Source: Pseudomonas sp. PDNC002 (GTDB lineage: Bacteria > Pseudomonadota > Gammaproteobacteria > Pseudomonadales > Pseudomonadaceae). Taken from it: DNA of 64,000 bases. Positions 8,174 through 16,418 of the stretch are shown here, one piece after another. The number at the start of each line of letters is the position of its first letter. The first letter of the stretch is position 1. Where the stretch lies: positions 5,521,502 to 5,585,501 of the forward strand of contig NZ_CP070356.1 in the NCBI RefSeq assembly GCF_016919445.1. Reading direction: 5' to 3'. Made by a program: the position numbers and the translations under genes. The notes below the pieces were generated by a model. That model did not search any database. It had not been told where the DNA came from and saw only the letters and a list, made by a program, of their open reading frames with translations.

Positions 8174-9244
8174 GTGTCCAGTCGCCCCGCCCTCTTCGTC
8201 GCCCGTATCCCCGTCAGTCTGCAATGGCTGACCCTGGCGCTCGGGGCCGCAGGCGCCGGGCAACTGCTCACCTGGCTCGGCATCCCCGCCGCGCTGTTCC
8301 TCGGGCCCATGCTGGTGGCCATCGCCTTCGGTGTCGGTGGCGTGGAAATCCGCCTCCCGCGCAGCGCCTTCCGCCTCAGCCAGGGCTGCATCGGTCTGCT
8401 GGTTGCCCACGCCATGAGCTGGTCGGTGCTGCAGGCGATGGTCGCCTCTTGGCCATTGATGCTCAGCGCAACCGTGCTCACCGTGCTGCTCTCCGGCGCC
8501 GTCAGCTATGCCATGGTGCGCTTCGGCGGCATCCCCGGCAGCACCGCCGCCTGGGGCACCGCGCCGGGCGGCGCGGCGGCCATGGTGTCGATGGCCGAAG
8601 CCAACGGCGCCGACCCGCGCGTGGTCGCCACCATGCAGTACGTGCGGGTGGTCTGCGTAGTCATGGCCGGTGCACTGGTCGGGCGCTTCCTCGGCATAGA
8701 GGGCGGCGGTTCAGTGGCGCACAGCACGCCGATCATCGACACCGCCACCCTGCCCGACCTGATCAACTGCCTGCTGCTGATCTTCGTCTGCGCCACCGCC
8801 GGCGCGAAGCTGCCGGCCGGTCCGCTGCTGGTGCCGCTGGTGGTCGGAGCGGTTCTTCAGCTCACCGGCATGCTGCACATCACCCTGCCGCACTGGTTGC
8901 TGGCCAGCGCCTACGGCGTGATCGGCTGCTACATCGGCCTGCGCTTCGACCGCGAAAGCCTCGCCTACGTCGGCCGCCACCTGCCGGCCATGCTGGTCAG
9001 CGCGCTGGCGCTGATCGCCAGCTGCGCGCTGTTCGCCTGGGCGCTGGCGGCGATCACCGGGATGGATTTTCTCTCCCTCTATCTCGCCACCAGCCCCGGC
9101 GGCCTGGATGCCATGGCGATCATCGCGGTGGATACCCATTCCGACGTCGGCCTGGTCCTGGCGATGCAGACGCTGCGGCTGTTCGTGGTGCTGTTCACCG
9201 GCGTTTCCGTCGCCCGCACGGTGATTCGCCTGAGCCGCGCCTGA
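8174..9244 (+). CDS. AbrB family integral membrane protein (putative transporter)
   Basis: A 356-residue polytopic inner-membrane protein of the AbrB/ammonia-monooxygenase-like family, which consists of two duplicated halves of membrane helices. Conserved glycine-rich segments are visible in both halves: GIPAALFLGPMLVAIAFG and GGIPGSTAAWGTAPGGAAAM in the first, FLSLYLATSPGGLDAMAIIA in the second. The function of the family is not settled; a transport role is assumed from topology. Translation begins with GTG at 8174 with GGAG upstream. The gene is paired divergently with a LysR regulator. Confidence 0.8.
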   Translation: MSSRPALFVARIPVSLQWLTLALGAAGAGQLLTWLGIPAALFLGPMLVAIAFGVGGVEIRLPRSAFRLSQGCIGLLVAHAMSWSVLQAMVASWPLMLSATVLTVLLSGAVSYAMVRFGGIPGSTAAWGTAPGGAAAMVSMAEANGADPRVVATMQYVRVVCVVMAGALVGRFLGIEGGGSVAHSTPIIDTATLPDLINCLLLIFVCATAGAKLPAGPLLVPLVVGAVLQLTGMLHITLPHWLLASAYGVIGCYIGLRFDRESLAYVGRHLPAMLVSALALIASCALFAWALAAITGMDFLSLYLATSPGGLDAMAIIAVDTHSDVGLVLAMQTLRLFVVLFTGVSVARTVIRLSRA

Positions 9245-9310
9245 GCCTGGGGCTGGGGCTGGGGCCTGTGGGAGCAACTGTCTTCTTCGGTCAATTTGTG
9301 CCACTGAATT

Positions 9311-9430
9311 CCCCTCACCCCAGCCCTCTCCCGGAGGGAGAGGGAGCCGTCCGTGCCGGCTGACGCCGAAGTTTCATCCTGCACCGAACGATCCCCTCTC
9401 CCCCTGGGAGAGGGTTAGGGTGAGGGGGCT
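9311..9430. repeat. Dispersed composite element with inverted ends, one unit
   Basis: The left end CCCCTCACCCCAGCCCTCTCCC pairs in inverted orientation with GGGAGAGGGTTAGGGTGAGGGG at the right end. The spacer CCGTGCCGGCTGACGCC...TGCACCGAACG is shared with the 70-bp arrays elsewhere in the window. The layout resembles two inverted REP sequences (a REPIN). Together with the flanking hairpin it fills the 300-bp gap before the amine oxidase gene. Confidence 0.85.
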
Positions 9431-9439
9431 CTTGATTTT

Positions 9440-9465
9440 GTAGGAGCGAGCTTGCTCGCTCCTAC
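9440..9465. repeat. REP hairpin GTAGGAGCGAG..CTCGCTCCTAC
   Basis: A near-perfect 26-bp palindrome of the common Pseudomonas REP type, next to the composite element. Confidence 0.9.
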
Positions 9466-9544
9466 ACAATGCGCCCACCCGTGACCTTGTGCCGACGAAC
9501 CCACCCCCGCTAAGGTCGTCGCTCTTTCACCGAGCGAGCCCGCC

Positions 9545-10783
9545 ATGGATAGCCTTCGCCACCGCCCCATCCGCTTTCACGTCACCCACTGGAGCGACGA
9601 CCCGTTCAGCCACGGCGCCTACAGCACCCTGCTACCCGGCGGCACGCCGGAGCATCGGCGCCGGCTGGGTGAGGTCCTGGGCGGCAAGCTGGTGCTGGCC
9701 GGCGAAGCCTGCAATCCCGTTGCCCCCGCCATGACCCACGGCGCCTGGGACGATGGCCTGCGCGCCGCCGAAGCGGCCTTCGAAAGCGGCGCCCGCCGGG
9801 TACTGGTGATCGGCGCGGGCTTCGCCGGACTGGCTGCAGCACGCCGCCTGCGGGAGGCCGCTATCGAGTGCGTGGTGCTGGAAGCCCGTGATCGTCTCGG
9901 CGGCCGCGTGCACAGTATTTCGCTCGGTTCGATAAAGGCAGACGAAGGCGCCGCCTGGTTGCAGCAGTTCGACGACAACGCACTCGCCGCGCACGCACAG
10001 CAACTGGGCCTGCCGTTGCAGGCAACCGACTTCAGCCACCCCCTGGCCGCTGCGGCCGACGGCCCGGTGCCGGACATCGATGCCGCCTGGGAAGCCCTGC
10101 GCGCCGGGATCGACCGCCAGCTGCCGCTGGCGGAAGGCGTCGCGCGCTATCTGCAGGATCGCGACGAAGAAACCCGTCGCGCCACCCGCTTCGCCCTGGA
10201 CGCCAACCTGGTCCTGGAAGCCTGCCTGCCCCTGGAATCATTGTCGGTGGATGCGCTGGACGAAGAAGGCGTCGGTGCCGGCGACCGCTTCCTGCCGCAA
10301 GGCTATTCACAGCTTGTCGCGCACCTCGCCCAAGGGCTGGATATCCGCCTGAACCGGCCAGTGGCAGACATCGACTGGTCGGGCGCAAAAGTGCGGGCAG
10401 GCGACGAAAGCTGGGACTTCTGCATCTGTACCGTGCCCATCGGCGTGCTGCGCGATATCCACTTCAATCCGCCTTTGCCGCCAGCGCAGCAGGATGCGCT
10501 GGAGCACCTGGGCATGGGTCGGCTGGAGAAGGTCGTGCTGCAATTCGAGGAACGCTGGTGGCCGGTGTCGCCGTCGGGTTATCTGCGCTGGTACGACACG
10601 CCAGCCAGCTTCGGCGAGTGGCTCGATCTCACCGACGCGGTAGGCACGCCGACGGTCGCGGGGTTGATTGCGGCGGATGCGTTGCAGCGGCTGTTTGCCG
10701 GCCGCAGTGACGACGAGATTGCGACTTCCGCTTGTTTGGCCCTGCAGGCCTGGAGCGACGCGGTGCGCAGCAACGCTCTGTAG
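9545..10783 (+). CDS. FAD-dependent amine oxidase family protein with circularly permuted domain order
   Basis: A 412-residue flavoprotein of the monoamine oxidase family in an unusual order. Residues about 13-76 (THWSDDPFSHGAYS, LPGGTPEHRR, LAGEACNP, THGAWDDGLRAA) correspond to the segment that closes the FAD site at the C-terminus of ordinary amine oxidases. The Rossmann FAD motif (VLVIGAGFAGLAAARRL, 86-102) and RDRLGGRVHS follow, with the middle domain after them. The chain ends at SDDEIATSACLALQAW, just where an ordinary family member would continue into the WSDDPFS segment. There is no second copy of that segment. The reading frame is clean and no stop separates the parts. The family oxidises amines to imines/aldehydes with H2O2 release; the substrate here is unknown. 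No neighbour suggests a pathway. Confidence 0.85.
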   Translation: MDSLRHRPIRFHVTHWSDDPFSHGAYSTLLPGGTPEHRRRLGEVLGGKLVLAGEACNPVAPAMTHGAWDDGLRAAEAAFESGARRVLVIGAGFAGLAAARRLREAAIECVVLEARDRLGGRVHSISLGSIKADEGAAWLQQFDDNALAAHAQQLGLPLQATDFSHPLAAAADGPVPDIDAAWEALRAGIDRQLPLAEGVARYLQDRDEETRRATRFALDANLVLEACLPLESLSVDALDEEGVGAGDRFLPQGYSQLVAHLAQGLDIRLNRPVADIDWSGAKVRAGDESWDFCICTVPIGVLRDIHFNPPLPPAQQDALEHLGMGRLEKVVLQFEERWWPVSPSGYLRWYDTPASFGEWLDLTDAVGTPTVAGLIAADALQRLFAGRSDDEIATSACLALQAWSDAVRSNAL

Positions 10784-10853
10784 GGACGGATTGCTCGCCC
10801 TTGGCATGGCGGGAAGTCGATCGCGGACGGAGTCCGTTCCTACGCGATCAAGA

Positions 10854-10967
10854 GCCCCTCACCCTGACTCTTTCCCGCAAGCGGGAGAGGGGATCGTTCG
10901 GTGCAGGATGAGAGTTTCGCGTCAGTCGGCTCGGACTGCCCCTCTGAGGAAAAGGGCTGGGATGAGA
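10854..10967. repeat. Dispersed composite element, degenerate copy
   Basis: It starts CCCCTCACCCTGACTC and has the hairpin CCCGCAAGCGGG, the shared spacer GTTCGGTGCAGGATGA and a decayed right end (AAAAGGGCTGGGATGAG). It belongs to the same family as the 70-bp arrays. A partial REP hairpin (CGCGGACGGAGTCCGTTCCTAC) lies just upstream. Confidence 0.7.
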
Positions 10968-11025
10968 GAGATTCAGCGGTAGGGACTCCTGGGAAAACAC
11001 GGTTGCTCCTACGACAACGAGCCCG

Positions 11026-11580
11026 TTACAACCCCTCAAGCGTCAGATCGACCAACCGCTCGACATAACCCGTATCCAGCTCCTCGCCGGAAAACAGGAT
11101 GCGATACACCAGCGGCGCCATCAGCCGGTCGACGATGCGGTCGACCTCCGGCAACTTCTCGCCGCGCCCCTTGGCACGCAGCAGGATGATGTCGAACTGG
11201 CCGCAGGCAATCGCCATGCAGCGCCCGGAGCAGCCGCCGCCAGCCGCCAGCAGATCGAGCACTACCGCACGGCCGGGCACCGAGGCGGTTTCCTCCATGT
11301 ACTGCTCGCCCCACGCCAGCAGGTCGCCGCGCAGGCTGCCGGTGTCCGCCGGCTCGGCATCCGGGCGGATGCGCTCCAGGGCGACGTCGCCCAGCAGCTC
11401 GCTGAGGTCGCCCCAGCGCCGGTAGATGGTCGAGGGCGTGACGCCGGCGCGCGCGGCGATCAGCGGCACGGTCAGTTCCGCGCGGTCGCGCTCTTCCAGC
11501 AATTCCTGGACAGCCTTGTGCACCGACGCCTGCACCCGCGCGCTGCGGCCGCCCGGACGAACACCCTGATTGATTGCCAT
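11026..11580 (-). CDS. TetR family transcriptional repressor (184 aa)
   Basis: The N-terminal helix-turn-helix is seen at about residues 30-60 (VPLIAARAGVTPSTIYRRWG), followed by a helical ligand-binding domain typical of TetR proteins with a C-terminal DUF/TetR_C region. The start at 11580 is preceded by AAGG with 5-bp spacing; a GTG two codons upstream would overlap that site. The gene is divergent from an MFS exporter gene 88 bp away, with palindromes between them. The usual arrangement is a drug-responsive repressor controlling its exporter. Effector unknown. Confidence 0.88.
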   Translation of the reverse strand: MAINQGVRPGGRSARVQASVHKAVQELLEERDRAELTVPLIAARAGVTPSTIYRRWGDLSELLGDVALERIRPDAEPADTGSLRGDLLAWGEQYMEETASVPGRAVVLDLLAAGGGCSGRCMAIACGQFDIILLRAKGRGEKLPEVDRIVDRLMAPLVYRILFSGEELDTGYVERLVDLTLEGL

Positions 11581-11592
11581 AAGCACCTTAAC

Positions 11593-11661
11593 GCAAAGAA
11601 TTTGCTTTTATCCGAAAACGGGTCCAGCATCTCGCAAAAGCAAAATCTTAGCCTTTGCGAG
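11593..11661. promoter_or_regulatory. Candidate TetR operators between repressor and exporter genes
   Basis: Two inverted repeats lie in the divergent gap: GCAAA-N3-TTTGC at 11593-11605 and CTCGCAAA-N15-TTTGCGAG at 11631-11661. They share the half-site GCAAA, which supports recognition by one protein. The regulator assignment is inferred from position. Confidence 0.5.
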
Positions 11662-11668
11662 CTGAATC

Positions 11669-12865
11669 ATGGCACAGACCTTACCCAAAAGCGCGCCCGG
11701 CTTTTCCCCGGCCCTGCTGCTGACCGCGACCCTCATGGCCTTCCTCGCCGCCGCTGCCGCGCCCACGCCGCTCTATGCGCTGTACCGCGAGTCCTGGCAG
11801 TTCTCCCCCGCCCTGCTGACGCTGGCGTTCAGCATCTACGCCGGCGGGCTGATGCTGGCGCTGCTGGTGTTCGGCTCGCTGTCGGACTATCTCGGCCGCC
11901 GCCCGCTGATCCGCACGGCGCTGATCATCGAGTTGCTGGCGATGAGCGTGTTCCTCTACGCCAACTCGGTGGAACTGCTGATCGCCGCTCGCCTGCTGCA
12001 AGGCTTCGCCACCGGCATCGCGACCGCTGTACTGGGCGCCGCCATGCTCGACATCGACCGCGAGCGCGGCCCGTTGATCAACAGCGTCGCGCCCATGCTC
12101 GGCATGGCGCTGGGCGCACTGGGCAGCAGCGCACTGGTGCAGTTCGGCGGCGACCCGCTGCACCGCGTCTATGTCTGGTTGCTGGCGGTGTTCGCGCTGG
12201 CCCTGGTGCTGTTGCGCTGGCTGCCGGAAAGCGTCAGCAAGCAGCCCGGCGCGCTGGCCTCGCTGAAGCCGCGCATCCGTATCCCCCCGCAGGCGCGCCG
12301 CGCGTTCTGGAGCGTGGCGCCGCTGAACGCCAGCCTCTGGGCGCTGGGCGGTTTCTACCTGTCGCTGGGCCCGACCCTGGCGCGCCAGGTGACCGGTCTG
12401 CAGGTGCCGATGATCGGCGGTGGGCTGGTGTCGCTGTTGTGCTTCTGCGGCGCCGTGGCGATCTTCGCGCTGCGCAACCGGCCGGCAGCGGTCATCCTGC
12501 GCCGCGGCGGACTGGCCCTGATCATCGGCCTGCTGATCACCCTGCTCGGCGTGGACTCCTCCAACCTCTGGCTGTTCTTCCTCGGCACTGCGGTGGCAGG
12601 CCTTGGCTTTGGCGGCGCCTTCCTCGGCGCATTGCGCTCGGTGGTGCCACTGGCCCACGCCCACGAGCGCGGTGCGCTGATGGCGAGTTTCTACGTGCTC
12701 AGCTACCTGGCCTTCAGCGTGCCGGCGATCCTCGCCGGGCTGGCAATCCAGCGTTATGGCCTGGTCGCCACCACCAATGGCTACGCCAGCCTGCAGATTC
12801 TCGCGGCATCGCTGGTCCTGCTGCTGTCCTTGCGCGCGCCCGCCGCGCAGAAGGCGCCGGCCTGA
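11669..12865 (+). CDS. MFS transporter (398 aa, about 12 membrane helices)
   Basis: A polytopic inner-membrane protein of the major facilitator superfamily. The loop motif between helices 2 and 3 is recognisable as GSLSDYLGRRPLIRTALI, and helix 4 carries ARLLQGFATG. The sequence is hydrophobic throughout, with a basic central loop around residue 200. Divergent pairing with a TetR repressor suggests an efflux pump for a toxic compound, but no substrate can be read from the sequence. The stop lies 1 bp from the end of the convergent LysR gene. Confidence 0.88.
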   Translation: MAQTLPKSAPGFSPALLLTATLMAFLAAAAAPTPLYALYRESWQFSPALLTLAFSIYAGGLMLALLVFGSLSDYLGRRPLIRTALIIELLAMSVFLYANSVELLIAARLLQGFATGIATAVLGAAMLDIDRERGPLINSVAPMLGMALGALGSSALVQFGGDPLHRVYVWLLAVFALALVLLRWLPESVSKQPGALASLKPRIRIPPQARRAFWSVAPLNASLWALGGFYLSLGPTLARQVTGLQVPMIGGGLVSLLCFCGAVAIFALRNRPAAVILRRGGLALIIGLLITLLGVDSSNLWLFFLGTAVAGLGFGGAFLGALRSVVPLAHAHERGALMASFYVLSYLAFSVPAILAGLAIQRYGLVATTNGYASLQILAASLVLLLSLRAPAAQKAPA

Positions 12866-12866
12866 A

Positions 12867-13661
12867 TCAGGCCGCCTCGCGGGCGCGCAGGAAGTCGTAG
12901 AGCGCGCGCACCGCCGGCTGCTCCAGCGCCTGGGCGGCGTGGCAAAGGCCGATGCGGCGCACGGGTAGCGGCAGGTTCAAGGTTCCGCTGCGCACGGCCG
13001 GGGCGCCGCCCAGCAACGAGGCGGGAAGGATCGCCGCGCCCAGGCCGGCACTGACCAGCCGCAGGGCAAGATTCAGGGTGCTGGCCTGCGCGACCACCGG
13101 TGCGCTGCCGTAGGCAGTCATCAAACGCTGGTGCGACGGGTGCGACGGACAGGTGATCCACGCGTCGACTGGCGCACTCTCGGCGCCGGGCGGCAGCGCC
13201 AATACGTAGGGATCGTCCCACACCGGAACGAACAGTTCGTCCTCGCAACAGAACTCCTCCGCCGCCAGCCGCGCCTCCCCTACACAGCCTTCCTCCAGGT
13301 GCAGCTGCAAATTCGGGATCGCCTGCCGGGCCAGGCCGACGAAGCGCTCGATCTGCTCGGCACTGATGTCCCCTTCCACGCCCAGATGCAGCGGCCGCCG
13401 CTCCGACGACTGGCGGAACAGCTTGCGCAAACCCTCCGCCTCGGCCAGCAGGGCACGGGCTCGCGGGTACAGGGTGCGCGCCGCTTCGCTGACATCCACG
13501 CCGCGCGGTTGGCGCACGAACAGCTCGGTGCCCAGGCTCTCCTCCAACTGGCGCACGGTGGCGGACAGCGTGGGTTGGCTGACGAACAGGCGCTGCGCGG
13601 CAGCGGTGATGTTGCGCTCTTCGAAGACCGCGACGAAGGCGGCGAGCTGTCGAATATCCAT
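12867..13661 (-). CDS. LysR family transcriptional regulator (264 aa, short)
   Basis: The N-terminal winged helix-turn-helix is clear (MDIRQLAAFVAVFEERN, RLFVSQPTLSATVRQLEESLG), followed by a substrate-binding-like domain (about 85-250). At 264 residues it is about 35 shorter than usual, with most of the shortage in the effector domain, though the frame is intact. The ATG at 13661 is chosen because it gives the standard N-terminus; a much longer upstream open frame is antisense to the SDR gene. Its divergent partner is the SDR gene 112 bp away, probably its target. Confidence 0.88.
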   Translation of the reverse strand: MDIRQLAAFVAVFEERNITAAAQRLFVSQPTLSATVRQLEESLGTELFVRQPRGVDVSEAARTLYPRARALLAEAEGLRKLFRQSSERRPLHLGVEGDISAEQIERFVGLARQAIPNLQLHLEEGCVGEARLAAEEFCCEDELFVPVWDDPYVLALPPGAESAPVDAWITCPSHPSHQRLMTAYGSAPVVAQASTLNLALRLVSAGLGAAILPASLLGGAPAVRSGTLNLPLPVRRIGLCHAAQALEQPAVRALYDFLRAREAA

Positions 13662-13773
13662 AGGAATTCCCGATACCAGGCACAGGAATAAGCCATTTTT
13701 CAGGCAGGTAAGCGCTAAATATACTTCACTGCATCGTCCAGGTATCCAGATTTTCGATTGCAGGAGAACCACC

Positions 13774-14499
13774 ATGAGCAAGCCCCTGATCATCGTCACC
13801 GGCGCCAGTTCCGGCATCGGCGAAGCCACCGCCCGCCTCTTTTCCCAGCAGGGCCACCCGCTACTGCTGCTCGCCCGGCGCATCGAGCGCTTGGAGGCCC
13901 TCAAGCTGCCGAACGCGCTGTGCCGTGCCGTCGATGTGACTGACCGCGAAGCCCTGCTGGCCGCCGTCGAGGAAGCCGAGAAACGTTTCGGCCCGGCTGA
14001 CGCGCTGGTGAACAACGCCGGTGTGATGCTGCTGGGCAACATGGTCGAGCAGGACCCGGCCGAGTGGGAACGCATGCTCGACGTCAACGTGAAAGGCCTG
14101 CTCAATGGCGTGCACGCCGTGCTCAAGGGCATGGTCGAACGCAACCAGGGCACCGTGATCAATGTCAGCTCGGTGGCCGGGCGCAAGACCTTTCCCAACC
14201 ATGTCGCCTATGTGGGCACCAAGTTCGCCGTGCATGCGATCTCCGAGAACCTGCGCGAGGAAGTCGCGGCGCACAACGTCCGCGTGGTGACCATCGCCCC
14301 CGGCGCGGTGGAAACCGAACTGCTCAGCCACACCACCGACGAGGCGATCAAGAGCGGCTATCAGGACTGGAAACGCGAGATGGGCGGTAAGGTGCTCAGC
14401 GCCGAGGACGTGGCCAACGCCATCGGCTACGCCTACAACCAGCCGCAGGGCGTGTGCATCCGCGAGATCGTGCTGGCGGCGACTCGGCAGCAGGCTTGA
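13774..14499 (+). CDS. Short-chain dehydrogenase/reductase (classical SDR, 241 aa)
   Basis: A cytoplasmic NAD(P)-dependent oxidoreductase. Seen are the cofactor motif TGASSGIG (9-16), NNAG (80-83), the catalytic Ser133 in VSSVAG, and Tyr146/Lys150 in AYVGTK. Length fits the classical family. A strong AGGAGA ribosome site precedes the ATG. It is divergent from a LysR regulator. Closest in feel to the YdfG-type serine/3-hydroxy acid dehydrogenases, but the substrate cannot be assigned. Confidence 0.9.
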   Translation: MSKPLIIVTGASSGIGEATARLFSQQGHPLLLLARRIERLEALKLPNALCRAVDVTDREALLAAVEEAEKRFGPADALVNNAGVMLLGNMVEQDPAEWERMLDVNVKGLLNGVHAVLKGMVERNQGTVINVSSVAGRKTFPNHVAYVGTKFAVHAISENLREEVAAHNVRVVTIAPGAVETELLSHTTDEAIKSGYQDWKREMGGKVLSAEDVANAIGYAYNQPQGVCIREIVLAATRQQA

Positions 14500-14515
14500 T
14501 CCCCGTCATCACGAT

Positions 14516-15056
14516 CAAGAGCCCCTCACCCTAACCCTCTCCCGGAGGGAGAGGGGACCGTTCGGCGCAGGATGAAACCACAGCGTCAGCCAATACTGAC
14601 GGCCCCCCTCCCGGAGGGGGAAGAGACCGTTCGGCGCAGGATGAAACCGCAGCATCAGCCGGTACTGACCGCTCCCTCTCCCGGAGAGAGAAGAGACCGT
14701 TCGGCGCAGGATGAAACCACAGCGTCAGCCAATACTGACGGCCCCCTCTCCCGGAAGGGGAAGAGACCGTTCGGCGCAGGATGAAACCACAGCATCAGCC
14801 GGTACTGACGGCCCCCTCTCCCGGAAGGGGAAGAGACCGTTCGGCGCAGGATGAAACCGCAGTGTCGGCAGGTACTGACGGCTCCCCCTCCCTGAGGGGA
14901 AGAGACCGTTCGGCGCAGGATGAAACCGCAGTGTCGGCAGGTACTGACGGCTCCCCCTCCCTGAGGGAGAGGGGGCTGTTCGGCGCAGGATGAAACCGCA
15001 GCATCAGCCGGTACTGACGGCTCCCTCTCCCTGAGGGAGAGGGATGGGGTGAGGGG
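14516..15056 (+). repeat. Tandem array, 7 copies of a 70-bp unit (REPIN-like family)
   Basis: The marker TTCGGCGCAGGATGAAACC starts at 14561, 14630, 14700, 14770, 14840, 14909 and 14979, a period of 69-70 bp. Each unit contains a CCCTCTCCCGG..GGGAGAGG-type hairpin and the spacer GCGTCAGCCNNTACTGACGG. Outer ends are CCCTCACCCTAACCCTCTCCC on the left and its inverted counterpart GGGAGAGGGATGGGGTGAGGG on the right. Copies differ by a few substitutions (two spacer subtypes alternate). The region to 15106 has no gene. Confidence 0.95.
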
Positions 15057-15106
15057 GAAGCGTAGGCACATAACTCCCTGGGAAGACGGCTTCTACCACA
15101 CCTGCA

Positions 15107-16339
15107 TCACCCCGCCTGCCTAGCCGCCCAGCGGCGGTACTGCTTGGCCCGGCGCAGCGTGCGCCACTGCTCCATCACCAGCGTGCGCCACGGCGAAGCC
15201 TGCGGGTTAGGCGCGCGGCGGGCGCCGATGCGGTGCAGTTGCAGCTTGACCAGCGCCATGTAGGCCAGCGCCGCCAGTGGCTTGGAGCGCCAGCGGATCG
15301 GCGGCAGCTGCGGCTGGGTCTGGCTGCCACGCTGCCAGTGCAGCACCAACTGCGGCTCCAGCGCCAAGGCGGTGCCGATGCCGACCATGTCCAGCCCGCT
15401 GTCCAGTACCTGCTCCGCCACCGGCAGACGGCGGATTCCGCCAGTGACCATCAGCGGCATGCGCGCCGCCTCGCGCATCTCACGGGCGAATTCGAGGAAG
15501 TAGGCTTCCCGCGCCAGGGTCCGCCCATCGCGGGCATCGCCCTGCATGGCCGGCGCCTCGTAGCTGCCACCGGAAAGCTCAACCAGGTCGACCTTCTCGT
15601 CGTTCAGCCACTCGATCACCTGGCGCGCATCGCTGGCATCGAAGCCGCCGCGCTGGAAGTCGGCGGAGTTGATCTTCACCCCGACACAGAACTCCGGCGA
15701 CACCTCGGCGCGCACTGCACGGACGACTTCCAGCAACAACCGCGCACGGTTTTCCAGCGAACCGCCCCAGCGGTCCTGGCGCTTGTTCGCCAGCGGCGAG
15801 AGGAACTGGCTGAGCAGATAACCGTGCGCCGCGTGGATCTGCACGCCGCTAAAGCCGGCCTGTTCGGACAACTGCGCAGCGCGGACGAAGCGCCGGATCA
15901 CCTCGGCGATATCGGCCTCGGTCATCTCGCGGGCGACGGCGAACAGCTTGGAGAACTTGCCCATCTCCAGCGGCACCACCGACGGCGCGATGGCGCCCTG
16001 GCCGAGGTTGGTCTGCACCTGGCGACCGGGATGGTTGAGCTGCAGCCAGAACTGCGCACCGCGGGAACGGCCGATGCTCGCCCATTCGCGGAAGCGCTCA
16101 AGATGCCGGTCGTTTTCCAGCACCACGCCGCCGGGGCCGGTCATGGCGCGGCCGTCGATCATCACGTTACCGCTGAGGATCAGGCCGACGCCGCCGTCCG
16201 CCCAGGCCTGGTAAAGGCGCAGCAGCGCGGCCGAAGGCGCCTGGTCGGCGTCGGCCATGTTCTCTTCCATGGCGGCCTTGGCGATACGGTTGGGGACTTC
16301 GCCGCCGTTGGGCAGGCGCAGGGGCTGGAAGGGCGACAT
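15107..16339 (-). CDS. NADH:flavin oxidoreductase / old yellow enzyme family (410 aa)
   Basis: An FMN-dependent TIM-barrel oxidoreductase. Seen are the N-terminal PNRIAKAAMEENMAD segment, QLNHPGRQ, the substrate/flavin histidines in GVQIHAAHGYLLSQFLSP, the SLENRARLLLEV segment and the phosphate-binding end MVTGGIRRLPVAEQ...MVGIGTAL. A basic 50-residue tail follows the barrel. Such enzymes reduce activated C=C bonds. The start at 16339 has CGGAG upstream. It is divergent from a MerR regulator and its promoter has the long spacer typical of MerR control. Confidence 0.9.
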   Translation of the reverse strand: MSPFQPLRLPNGGEVPNRIAKAAMEENMADADQAPSAALLRLYQAWADGGVGLILSGNVMIDGRAMTGPGGVVLENDRHLERFREWASIGRSRGAQFWLQLNHPGRQVQTNLGQGAIAPSVVPLEMGKFSKLFAVAREMTEADIAEVIRRFVRAAQLSEQAGFSGVQIHAAHGYLLSQFLSPLANKRQDRWGGSLENRARLLLEVVRAVRAEVSPEFCVGVKINSADFQRGGFDASDARQVIEWLNDEKVDLVELSGGSYEAPAMQGDARDGRTLAREAYFLEFAREMREAARMPLMVTGGIRRLPVAEQVLDSGLDMVGIGTALALEPQLVLHWQRGSQTQPQLPPIRWRSKPLAALAYMALVKLQLHRIGARRAPNPQASPWRTLVMEQWRTLRRAKQYRRWAARQAG

Positions 16340-16368
16340 GGCAAGGCTCCGAGGTTGTGGTGCGAGCA

Positions 16369-16399
16369 AGGCTAAGTTTAAAGTTCACTTCAAGGTCAA
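16369..16399 (-). promoter_or_regulatory. MerR-type promoter with 19-bp spacer driving the flavin oxidoreductase
   Basis: On the minus strand, -35 TTGACC (complement of 16394-16399) and -10 TAGCCT (complement of 16369-16374) are separated by exactly 19 bp. The spacer holds the dyad AAGT-GA-ACTT. An over-long spacer with a central dyad is the hallmark of MerR/SoxR-activated promoters, and a MerR gene starts 20 bp away in the other direction. Confidence 0.65.
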
Positions 16400-16418
16400 G
16401 CCCCTTTCGGAGCCCAGC

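Noticed and set aside
9545-9775. Amine oxidase start region as a separate gene remnant or frameshift
   Set aside because: The N-terminal segment is in one frame with the FAD domain, no stop or shift intervenes, and no truncated second oxidase lies up- or downstream.
10784-11025. Displaced canonical C-terminus of the amine oxidase
   Set aside because: Searched by eye in all frames; the stretch contains only REP-type and composite repeats.
13662-14198. Long N-terminal extension of the LysR protein
   Set aside because: It is antisense to the SDR gene; the LysR helix-turn-helix begins at the ATG at 13661.
14516-15056. Possible CRISPR array
   Set aside because: The 70-bp period has no unique spacers; the whole unit repeats, with hairpin ends, and no cas genes are present. 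The same applies to the array at 50155-50770.
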